Below are positions 35,361-42,643 of a stretch of DNA of 52,874 nucleotides, one piece after another. The translations under genes were made by a program, and so were the position numbers. This DNA is from Nafulsella turpanensis ZLM-10 (GTDB lineage: Bacteria; Bacteroidota; Bacteroidia; Cytophagales; Cyclobacteriaceae). The DNA is taken from contig NZ_ANNU01000055.1 of the NCBI RefSeq assembly GCF_000346615.1, positions 1 through 52,874 of the forward strand, read 5' to 3'. The first letter of the stretch is position 1. Each line of letters begins with the position of its first letter. A model generated the notes under the pieces. That model was not told where the DNA came from. It worked only from the letters and a program-made list of their open reading frames with translations, and did not search any database.

Positions 35361-35792
35361 ATGAAACACCCGCATCGCCTTTTATACCTGTCCCTGCCGC
35401 TTATCCTGCTGCTGGCCTACACCGGCATCAGCAAGCTGCTGGACCTGAAGCAATTCAGCCAGGACCTGCTCAGCCAGCCCCTGCCCGACAGCCTGCACCC
35501 GCTCCTGGTCTGGCTGCTGCCCGCGGCAGAGCTGGGCGCAGCCCTGCTGCTGGCCTGGAAACCCCAGCGGCCATTCGCCTGGTGGCCCGCCTTTGGGCTG
35601 ATGGGGATGTTCACCCTCTATACGGTCCTGATATTATCAGGCGCTTTTGCCTATGTTCCCTGCTCCTGCGGGGGAATGCTGGAAAGTCTTTCCTGGAAAG
35701 AGCACCTGCTGGTAAACAGCTTTTTCTGCTTCCTTTCCCTGAGCGGCCTTTATCTTGCTCTCCACCAAAAGCCACCCTCCACCCGACCTTAA
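35361..35792 (+). CDS. MauE/DoxX-family redox-associated membrane protein
   Basis: A protein of about 143 residues from ATG 35361 (MKHPHRLLYL), chosen because AAAAGAGAG precedes it; the frame is also open from 35334. There are four hydrophobic segments: LSLPLILLLAYTGISKLLDL, LLVWLLPAAELGAALLLAW, FGLMGMFTLYTVLIL and a C-terminal one. The motif VPCSCGGMLESLSWKEHLLVN, here shortened to its CSCGG core, is the MauE signature of Bacteroidota. MauE proteins are thought to help disulfide formation or maturation of cysteine-rich partners. It is followed by a tiny secreted two-Cys protein and faces a thioredoxin and DsbD cluster, supporting a thiol-redox role. Confidence 0.82.
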   Translation: MKHPHRLLYLSLPLILLLAYTGISKLLDLKQFSQDLLSQPLPDSLHPLLVWLLPAAELGAALLLAWKPQRPFAWWPAFGLMGMFTLYTVLILSGAFAYVPCSCGGMLESLSWKEHLLVNSFFCFLSLSGLYLALHQKPPSTRP

Positions 35793-35916
35793 GCTATCGC
35801 GCGAAAAGCCTGCCCGGGCAGGCAAAGGGAGTAGCCGAAAACCCTTAACAGAGTAGGTATTTATTCAAAATGTAAGACGTTTTCCGGTTTTTTGAGTGTT
35901 AAAAAAGCCTGCAATT

Positions 35917-36168
35917 ATGATGAAAAATCTGAAAAACAAACTGGCTGCCCTGGCCTTTGCCACCGCAGCCCTTGGTGCCTTTGCCTTTAGTCCGGCAAAG
36001 GCAGACCAGAACCTGAAACTGTTCGGCAACCTCAACGGCCAGTGGGTCGAGGTAACAGGCAGTTATCGCTGTCTTGCCAGTTCGGAGATTTGTGTGGCCC
36101 GCTTTGAAAACAACGACCCGCAGCATGGCCAGATGGTAGAATCCTCAAGGGGCCGGTTTATCCAGTAA
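35917..36168 (+). CDS. Small secreted two-cysteine protein (DUF6520-like)
   Basis: An 83-residue protein from ATG 35917 (MMKNLKNKLAALAFATAALG). The signal peptide probably ends at SPAKA. The mature ~52-residue part starts DQNLKLFGNLNGQWVEV and has just two cysteines, in YRCLASSEICVARF. The layout matches the small Bacteroidota proteins found beside MauE genes (DUF6520-like). It is a likely substrate or partner of the redox machinery, but its function is unknown. It is followed by a strong terminator. Confidence 0.7.
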   Translation: MMKNLKNKLAALAFATAALGAFAFSPAKADQNLKLFGNLNGQWVEVTGSYRCLASSEICVARFENNDPQHGQMVESSRGRFIQ

Positions 36169-36189
36169 ACTTCCTTTTAAGAGGGAAAT

Positions 36190-36222
36190 AAAAAGCACAG
36201 AAGGCATCCTTCTGTGCTTTTT
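36190..36222. terminator. Bidirectional rho-independent terminator
   Basis: A 14-15 bp perfect stem (AAAAGCACAGAAGG with CCTTCTGTGCTTTT) and a 3-nt loop is flanked by an A-run on the left and a T-run on the right. It sits between the convergent genes ending at 36168 (plus) and 36284 (minus), so it can serve both. Confidence 0.92.
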
Positions 36223-36283
36223 CTGTTCTTAAACCCACCACAGGCTACCTTCAGAACCTACTGCATAAAGTGCCGTCGATACC

Positions 36284-37609
36284 TTATTCCTCCTTTTGCG
36301 CCCTATCCCGAATCACCAGTACGGGGACTTTGGCTTTTCTTTTCTGCAGGTCAAGACCATAGGGTTGAAGGGCCCTGCGCACGGCTTCCACATCATTCAT
36401 TTCCGTTTCCAGCTCCAGATCTACCATGCCTTCATAGCCCGTGAGATCCACCACCGGTCCGTCCAGGTGCTGCATATACTGGATATTGAGCAGGCGGACC
36501 AGCGGATGAAAGGTTGTATTTTGCAGCCGGAGCCCGAAAGGCCGGACATCAGCTTTCGCTTGCCCACCCCCGCTTTTAAACTTTTCTTTCCGGTTAGTGC
36601 GTACCAGCGCCCAGACAGGCCACTCTCTTACCTCTACCCTTGCCCGGTACTGCGGAAAGAGGCGGTCCAGGTCTTCCTGCATCATGCTAAACTCCTGTCC
36701 CGCCAGACGCGCCGGAAACTGCAGTTCATAGCAGTAGCCGTTCCCCTGCCGCAGCCAGTCCTCATAAGCTTCCCCTGCCCCTCCTGCATCGAAGGGGGCG
36801 GTTTCTTCCACCTCTACCGCAATCCGGTTCAGGCCAAAAAAAACGGCTACGCTGCTGTAAGCCAGCTGATATAAGCCTCGAAGCGGGTAGTTCATCAGGA
36901 TAATCCGCCCCGGCTGCCCCTCCTTCGACTGCCGGTAAGTATAAAAGCCTCCCAGACCTTCAACATAACCGCTTAGCGTAGACTGGTAGATTGCATTCTT
37001 TTCCGGCAGGAGCTCATGCAGCCTGCCCAGCTTATCCTCCCGGTCGAAAGGCAGGCTTTGCAGGCGTGGCTGCCGGAACTCTCCGGCTACGGAGCCATCT
37101 TCCAGCAGGAGGCGGATATTAGCCGCATTTACTTCATTCAGGCTGGTTTGTGCCCGCACCACCCCCTGCGGGTCTATCCATACGTAGTGCGGCAGGCTTT
37201 CATGGGGAAAGAGCGCCCGCAGAGTCATATCCCGTACAACCATCGGTGGCTTTAAACCCTGCAGGAGCTTACGCTTCGCAAAAGTATTCTGCACCACCGC
37301 CTCCGGCTCATAGGTCACCGGCAGAAAGTGGATTTTCCCCTCGAACAGCCGCTCCAGGGAATCTGTTTTCGGGAACATCCCGATGCAGGCCCCGCACCAG
37401 CTGGCCCAGAAGTCCAGCACCAGCCAGCTGCCGCGGTAATCTCCCAGCTGAATCCGGCCTTCGGGGTGGTTCATGACGTTTTCCAGGATATAGGGTGGCA
37501 GCGTATCGCCTATCCCTAAAGGTCTTAAAGCAGTCGGGTCTGACTGCCCCCGGGCAGACAAACAAAAGAAGAACAATAACAGGCACAAAGCCCTGGCTAA
37601 ATTTTTCAT
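36284..37609 (-). CDS. TlpA-like thioredoxin fused to a DUF3738-like domain
   Basis: About 441 residues from ATG 37609 (MKNLARALCLLLFFFCLSARGQ, a signal peptide); the frame is open further upstream to 37762 but that part overlaps the preceding gene and looks non-coding. A periplasmic TlpA/redoxin domain spans ~28-180 with the active site WASWCGAC near residue 70. The C-terminal region (~220-441) resembles DUF3738 (YPLRGLYQLAYS; LVRLLNIQYMQHLDGPVVDLTGYEGMVDL shortened to its PVVDLTGYEG core; then YGLDLQKRKAKVPVLVI). Such fusions are known in Bacteroidota. It probably reduces or isomerises disulfides of an imported or secreted partner, receiving electrons from DsbD. It is last gene of the susC-susD-dsbD series. 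Confidence 0.85.
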   Translation of the reverse strand: MKNLARALCLLLFFFCLSARGQSDPTALRPLGIGDTLPPYILENVMNHPEGRIQLGDYRGSWLVLDFWASWCGACIGMFPKTDSLERLFEGKIHFLPVTYEPEAVVQNTFAKRKLLQGLKPPMVVRDMTLRALFPHESLPHYVWIDPQGVVRAQTSLNEVNAANIRLLLEDGSVAGEFRQPRLQSLPFDREDKLGRLHELLPEKNAIYQSTLSGYVEGLGGFYTYRQSKEGQPGRIILMNYPLRGLYQLAYSSVAVFFGLNRIAVEVEETAPFDAGGAGEAYEDWLRQGNGYCYELQFPARLAGQEFSMMQEDLDRLFPQYRARVEVREWPVWALVRTNRKEKFKSGGGQAKADVRPFGLRLQNTTFHPLVRLLNIQYMQHLDGPVVDLTGYEGMVDLELETEMNDVEAVRRALQPYGLDLQKRKAKVPVLVIRDRAQKEE

Positions 37610-37736
37610 AGGTATTAGGTAGTTAAGTGTTTCATTTGAGGTGCTGATTACCAAAGCCGGCAGAAAAAGCCCCTGACCCAGCACCTCCTCCCACCCTGCC
37701 CTTCCAAAGAAGGAGCAGGCGGAGGGAGGCTGCTGC

Positions 37737-38786
37737 TTATGCAAGTCGTGCAATAGGTACATAATCCCTGAACTCTACTTCAGGCGTCACATAGCCTTCC
37801 CGGGAGGAGTGCTCCCAGAGCAGGTCGGTGCTCAGGTATTTTTTGTTGCTGTCGGGCAGCACTGTTACCACGGTGGAATCCTGCCCCAGCTCCTGCTGAA
37901 GCCGGATGGCGCCGACGACATTGGCCCCGGAGGAGAAGCCGACGCCCAGTCCCAGCCTGGCCGCCAGCTTCTGCGCCATCAGGATAGCATCCTCCTCCTG
38001 TGCCTGTACCACCGGTGCCAGCTCATCCAGGCGGACAATGGGCGGAATAAACTCATCGGAAATCCCCTGAATCCGGTGAAAGCCGCACTTGCGGCCGGTA
38101 GAGAGGGTGGGCGATTCCGCCGGTTCCAGCGGGTGGATACGCACCTCGGGATTGACACTTCGCAGATAGCTCCCTACCCCCATGACGGTTCCTCCCGTCC
38201 CTACACCGGCCACAAAAGCATCCGGCAGCCTGCCCAGCCGGGACAGCTGCGCCACAATTTCCGGTCCGGTGGTCTGGGCATGGGCCTGCACATTATCGGC
38301 ATTCTCGAACTGCCGGGGCAGAAAAACATTCGGGTCCATGGCACCCATTTCGGTGGCCAGCTGAATGCTCCGCATAAAGCCGCCCTCCTCACGGCTCACC
38401 AGCCGTACCGTAGCCCCCATTGCTTCCATCAGGACGGCCCGTTCCCGGGTCAGCCAGTTCGGCATCACTACTTTCACCGGGTGCCCCAATGCCTGCCCGA
38501 CAGCTGCAAAGGCAATTCCGCTGTTGCCGCTGGTAGCTTCCACAATGGTATCCCCCGGCTTCAGATGCCCCCTCCTCCAGGCCTTTTCCAGTATCCGGAG
38601 GGCCATCCGGTCCTTGATGCTGCCGCTCAGGTTATATTGTTCACATTTTACGAAGATGCTGCCCGGCTTCCCTTTATAGCAGTAGCGAAGCTCCAGCATA
38701 GGCGTATTGCCGATGAGAAAGCCCAGGCGGTAAAACTTATCTTCCAGTACTTTATCGGCATATTGAATGATTTCCTGCGTTTCCAT
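37737..38786 (-). CDS. Cysteine synthase-like PLP enzyme (OASS/CBS family)
   Basis: A 349-residue fold-type II PLP enzyme. GNTPMLEL opens the domain, and the PLP lysine lies in NLSGSIKDRMA (residues ~53-63). TSGNSGIAFAAVG forms the substrate loop, GVGTGGTVMGVG the phosphate-binding loop, and VGFSSGANVVGAI follows near the C-terminus. It probably makes or interconverts cysteine-type metabolites (cysteine synthase, or cystathionine beta-synthase-like). The specificity cannot be read. It sits between dsbD and the thioredoxin-like gene, hinting at a role in thiol chemistry rather than housekeeping synthesis (inference). Confidence 0.9.
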   Translation of the reverse strand: METQEIIQYADKVLEDKFYRLGFLIGNTPMLELRYCYKGKPGSIFVKCEQYNLSGSIKDRMALRILEKAWRRGHLKPGDTIVEATSGNSGIAFAAVGQALGHPVKVVMPNWLTRERAVLMEAMGATVRLVSREEGGFMRSIQLATEMGAMDPNVFLPRQFENADNVQAHAQTTGPEIVAQLSRLGRLPDAFVAGVGTGGTVMGVGSYLRSVNPEVRIHPLEPAESPTLSTGRKCGFHRIQGISDEFIPPIVRLDELAPVVQAQEEDAILMAQKLAARLGLGVGFSSGANVVGAIRLQQELGQDSTVVTVLPDSNKKYLSTDLLWEHSSREGYVTPEVEFRDYVPIARLA

Positions 38787-38876
38787 TTGATGTTTATATT
38801 ATTCAGGTTTTGAAAAATCTAAGAACTTATAGCTCTGCTCCCCCGGGAGCAGACAGTGCCTGAACCGCTTCCGGCT

Positions 38877-41120
38877 TTACAGCACCCCCCGGGCCGGAGC
38901 AGCCCTTTCCGGGCTGCCGATCCCTTCGCCCAGCTGCCGGATACTCCTGTAGGCCCTTTTTCCCTGCTCCAGGAAAGCGGCAAAGCGGTCCGGATTCAGT
39001 TCATAGGCCATGGGGTCTATCAGCAGCTGTCCGCTTTCCGGGTCCAGCAGCACATAGTAAGGCTGCGCATTGGTCCCGAAGCGGCTAATCTGGTAATCTG
39101 CATGCTGCCCGCCCACGGACTTTTTTATCCGGCCGTCCACTTCCGAACGATACCATTCAGCTTCCGGCAGTTCCGTTTTCTCATCCACATAAAGGGCCAG
39201 CAGTACATATTCCTCTTTCAGCAGCTGCAGTACCCTGGGATTGCTCCACACCCGGGCTTCCATTTCGCGGCAGTTCACGCAGCCATGCCCGGTAAAGGCA
39301 ATAAAAAGCGGCTTACCCTGTTCCTTTGCACAGGCTATGGCCTGCTCCAGCTCAAAATAGCCCTGCAGGCCATGGGGCCAGTGCAGCTTATCGCCATATA
39401 AGGGCGCATCACAGATGCCGGAACCTTCCCTGCTAAGAGAAGCAGCCGTAGAACTTTGGCCGGGAAAACCGGCTGTTACCACCCCTCCTGCCTGCCTCGG
39501 AGGCAGATATCCGGCCAGTGCAGGAAGGGGCGCTCCGAACATGCCGGGCAGCAGGTACATCACAAAACTAAAAGCCGCCAGGGCCAGCAGGAGACGCGGC
39601 ACCCCCACCTTTTCGTTGCCGTCTGCACCCGACAGGCGCAGCTTCCCCAGCAGGTAAAGGCCCATCAGGGAAAAGATAGTAATCCACAAGGCCAGGTAAA
39701 CCTCCCGGTCCAGTAGGTCCCAGTGGTACACCTGGTCGGCTACGCTCAGGAATTTCAGGCCCAGGGCCAGCTCCAGAAAGCCCAGCACCACCTTTACCGA
39801 ATGGAGCCAGCTGCCGGAGGCCGGCAGCTTATTGAGCCATTGCGGAAAAAGGGCCAGCAGGGTAAAAGGAAGGGCAAAAGCCAGGGAAAAGAAAAACATG
39901 CCTACAAGGGGCAGCAGCACCGCCCCTCCGGCCGAAGCAACCAGCAGGGTACCAACCAGCGGGCCCGTACAGGAAAAGGAAACCAGCACCAGCGTAAAGG
40001 CCATAAAAAACACCCCCAGGCTACCCCCTTTATCTGCCTGGCGGTCCGCCCGGTTTATCCAGGAAGCCGGCAGCCGAATTTCAAACAGCCCCAGAAAAGA
40101 AAGGCCAAAGAGGGTAAATACCCCGAAGAAGAGGAGGTTGGGCAGCCAGTGAGTACTGAGCCAGTTGGCAAAAGCCGGGCCGTTGAGCCAGGCCAGCAGG
40201 GTACCTGCTACTGTATAGATAGCGATGATGGAAAAGCCGTACAGAAGCGGCTTGCCCGGCCCGGCTTTCCCTCCTGCTGCCGGTGCTCTTTCAAAGGCAA
40301 ACCAGCTTACCGTTAGGGGGATAACAGGAAAGACGCAGGGTGTAAGCAGGGCTGCCAGTCCGGCCATAAAAGCCAGGAGGGCAAAATGCCACAGGCCTTC
40401 CTCCGCGGCAGTATCCGCTGGGGCAGCATCCGCTGGGGCAGCATCCTCCTGAGGATTTGTCAGCCGCAGGCTTTCCTGCTCCTGCAGGGCTTCACCGCCG
40501 GCTTCCTGCTGTTCCACTGCCGGCCTCTCCCGAGTACCGGCGGTATCTGCCGGAGCAGCAGGAAGCGGAAGGGCTTTGTGCCGCCCCGCAGCCTTTTCCT
40601 GCCGGACCCGCTTTTCCGGCTGCTGCCTTCCAGGAGGCCGCGGCTTTACCTTTAGCTGGTTAAAGACAAAGTCAGCCTCTTCCATAATGCAGCGGCCGTC
40701 GCGTCTGCTGCAGAGCTGGTACCGGTGGGTGCCCTGTATCTGCGGGTTTTCGGCCAGCACCCGGATGCGCTGCCGGAACAGGGCCTGCCCTTCAAAAAAG
40801 CGGACATCCCCCTCCCACAGGGGGTCGTACTTTTGGGTTGGCTGAACCGATTCAATTTTTCCCAGCAGCTCATAGCTTTCGTGCGGTTCAAAGGAAAAGC
40901 TGGCGGGGACCGGTCCCAGGCCCGGATCGATATCCGATGCATACATAAACCAGCTTTTGTCGAGTTCCGCATCAAAGAATAGCTCTATTTCCTGTCCTAT
41001 TTCCACCTCTTCCTGCGAAGTGTAATAGGTCCAGTCTGCAGGCTTCAGCACCTGCGCAGCTCCGGGCAGCCCTGCCAGGAGGAGCCCGATGCCCAGAATT
41101 AAAATCTTTATTTCATTCAT
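38877..41120 (-). CDS. dsbD: Thiol:disulfide interchange protein DsbD
   Basis: 747 residues with the three-part DsbD layout. After a signal peptide, an N-terminal immunoglobulin-like domain carries the pair in LCSRRDGRC (~137-143), spaced as in nDsbD. A Pro/Ala/Glu-rich linker (~165-240) follows. The membrane domain (~245-540) has FMAGLAALLTPCVFPVIPLTV and SFSCTGPLVGTLLV, which supply the two membrane cysteines. The C-terminal thioredoxin domain carries CVNC at ~613-616 in FTGHGCVNCREME. It moves electrons from cytoplasmic thioredoxin to periplasmic acceptors, here plausibly the TlpA-like neighbour. The long low-complexity linker is the only oddity. Confidence 0.93.
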   Translation of the reverse strand: MNEIKILILGIGLLLAGLPGAAQVLKPADWTYYTSQEEVEIGQEIELFFDAELDKSWFMYASDIDPGLGPVPASFSFEPHESYELLGKIESVQPTQKYDPLWEGDVRFFEGQALFRQRIRVLAENPQIQGTHRYQLCSRRDGRCIMEEADFVFNQLKVKPRPPGRQQPEKRVRQEKAAGRHKALPLPAAPADTAGTRERPAVEQQEAGGEALQEQESLRLTNPQEDAAPADAAPADTAAEEGLWHFALLAFMAGLAALLTPCVFPVIPLTVSWFAFERAPAAGGKAGPGKPLLYGFSIIAIYTVAGTLLAWLNGPAFANWLSTHWLPNLLFFGVFTLFGLSFLGLFEIRLPASWINRADRQADKGGSLGVFFMAFTLVLVSFSCTGPLVGTLLVASAGGAVLLPLVGMFFFSLAFALPFTLLALFPQWLNKLPASGSWLHSVKVVLGFLELALGLKFLSVADQVYHWDLLDREVYLALWITIFSLMGLYLLGKLRLSGADGNEKVGVPRLLLALAAFSFVMYLLPGMFGAPLPALAGYLPPRQAGGVVTAGFPGQSSTAASLSREGSGICDAPLYGDKLHWPHGLQGYFELEQAIACAKEQGKPLFIAFTGHGCVNCREMEARVWSNPRVLQLLKEEYVLLALYVDEKTELPEAEWYRSEVDGRIKKSVGGQHADYQISRFGTNAQPYYVLLDPESGQLLIDPMAYELNPDRFAAFLEQGKRAYRSIRQLGEGIGSPERAAPARGVL

Positions 41121-41204
41121 GCTTTTTACTTTTCAAGGTTAGGATTGGAAGGCAACTGAGGAAGGACCTGCTGCCAGGCCCATCAGGTAAGAAGCGGGGG
41201 CAGT

Positions 41205-41236
41205 GGCTGTCGACAGGATACAGTCTGTCGACAGCC
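41205..41236. repeat. Perfect 12-bp inverted repeat built from TGTCGACA
   Basis: GGCTGTCGACAG (41205-41216) and CTGTCGACAGCC (41225-41236) are exact reverse complements around an 8-bp spacer. They lie 16 bp beyond the susD stop and ~85 bp upstream of dsbD. There is no T-run in either direction, so a simple terminator is less likely than an operator or attenuator; it could still end susCD transcription. The same 14-bp palindrome occurs at 1468-1481. Confidence 0.8.
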
Positions 41237-41251
41237 GGACCGGCCGCTTTT

Positions 41252-42625
41252 TCAGCGAGGGTTCTGCTCAATACCGCTTTGCTCGATTTCCTGTTCAGGA
41301 ATCGGGTATACCCAGCGGGGGCTTCCCGGGGGCAGGGTATACACCTCCCCGTCTACTTTTCGCACCAGGGTTTTCGCATAGCGGGGATCCTGGTTGAGCC
41401 GCCGCAGGTCGCTCCAGCGCAGGCCGCGGAACAGCAGCTCCTTGCGCCGCTCCTCCAGGATGAGGTCCAGCGCTTCCCTAGCATTGGCGGCCGTAAAAGG
41501 CTCGAAGGTGCCGCTTTCCCAGCGGGTGGACAGAAGCCTATTCAGGTCTTCCAGCGCGCAGCTTACATCCCCCAGACGGGCGCGGCTTTCGGCCCGAATC
41601 AGGTACACCTCATCCGTCGCCAGTCCGCCGAACAGGAAATAAAACTGCCCGGAATAGTGCCCCCGGAAAAACAGGCTCCCATCATCCTTCCGGCTAAAGA
41701 AGAGCGATTTCCGCAGGTCCTCCTCCGCATAGCGGGCATAGAAATCTTCCTCCACCAGCGCCCGGTTAAAGGGCATTTCATAAGGATAAAGGACGCTATG
41801 GAAAATTACCTCCTCGTTGAAGAGCGGGAAAGGCACCGCCACGGCCGAATCCAGGTGGTTATAATCCATCAGGGAATGGTAAATCCCGAGGCTGCTGTCG
41901 GCATAAGCCGCGGCCGCTTCATAGTCCTGCTTATTCAGGCTTACCCGGGCCAGCAGCGCATAAGCGGCGGCTTTGCCGGGGCGGGTTTTATAGCTGCTCA
42001 TGGGCGGAAGCAAAGGCACTGCCTCCTCCAGGGAGTTGAGGATTTCCGCATAGGTTTCCTGCAGGCTTGCCCGCTCCACCGGCTGGTTGATGTCCGCACT
42101 CAGGCGCAGGGGAATACCCGGAAGGTCCGCTGCCCTGCCTGGAACATAGGCAGGTGCAAACAGCTGACTGAGCGAATGGAAGGCATAGGAGCGGTAAAAA
42201 AGGGCGCTGCCCTTCAGGCGTTCCCATTCAGCCTGCTCCTCTGCTGTTACCTCCATTTTCTCCAGCCCCTCCAGCACCACATTGGCATAAAAAACCTGTT
42301 TATAAGGCAGACTCCAGTCCTCCGGCAGGCTGCTGCCGTAAATTTCCTCCGCCCAGATATAAGCATTGCGTTCGATTTCCGTCAGCAGGCTGTTCCAGTC
42401 TTCGGGCAGCAGGTAATAATTGTCGGCCCCCATAAAGCCGAGGGCAGGCTCCTGGTTCATCACTTCGAAGTCATTATCGAGCAGGGCCTGAAAATCCTGC
42501 AGGCTGGTGGGCACCAGCAGGGCATTATCCGGCTTTATGTCCAGATAGTCTTCGCAGGCGGTAAGCAGCCATACAGCCAGTAAAAGTGCCGGAAGCCAGC
42601 GGAAATGGTTATTGATTAGTTTCAT
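41252..42625 (-). CDS. susD: SusD/RagB-family outer-membrane lipoprotein
   Basis: A 457-residue protein. The lipobox LLTACEDYLDIKPDN has the Cys followed by the usual acidic D-Y-L-D-I-K-P start of SusD proteins. TPR-type helices follow (GSALFYRSYAFHSLSQLFAPAY), and the C-terminal typical segment is AREALDLILEERRKELLFRGLRWSDLRR, of which LILEERRKEL is diagnostic. It forms the ligand-capturing lid of the SusC porter directly upstream (18-bp gap). The ligand is unknown. No glycosidase genes are near, so this is not a typical carbohydrate-utilisation locus. Confidence 0.93.
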   Translation of the reverse strand: MKLINNHFRWLPALLLAVWLLTACEDYLDIKPDNALLVPTSLQDFQALLDNDFEVMNQEPALGFMGADNYYLLPEDWNSLLTEIERNAYIWAEEIYGSSLPEDWSLPYKQVFYANVVLEGLEKMEVTAEEQAEWERLKGSALFYRSYAFHSLSQLFAPAYVPGRAADLPGIPLRLSADINQPVERASLQETYAEILNSLEEAVPLLPPMSSYKTRPGKAAAYALLARVSLNKQDYEAAAAYADSSLGIYHSLMDYNHLDSAVAVPFPLFNEEVIFHSVLYPYEMPFNRALVEEDFYARYAEEDLRKSLFFSRKDDGSLFFRGHYSGQFYFLFGGLATDEVYLIRAESRARLGDVSCALEDLNRLLSTRWESGTFEPFTAANAREALDLILEERRKELLFRGLRWSDLRRLNQDPRYAKTLVRKVDGEVYTLPPGSPRWVYPIPEQEIEQSGIEQNPR

Positions 42626-42643
42626 AGGGTGTTAGATTAAGGT

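Noticed and set aside
41279-42583. Plus-strand 434-residue ORF opposite susD
   Set aside because: Antisense of a clear SusD gene; long only because of codon bias.
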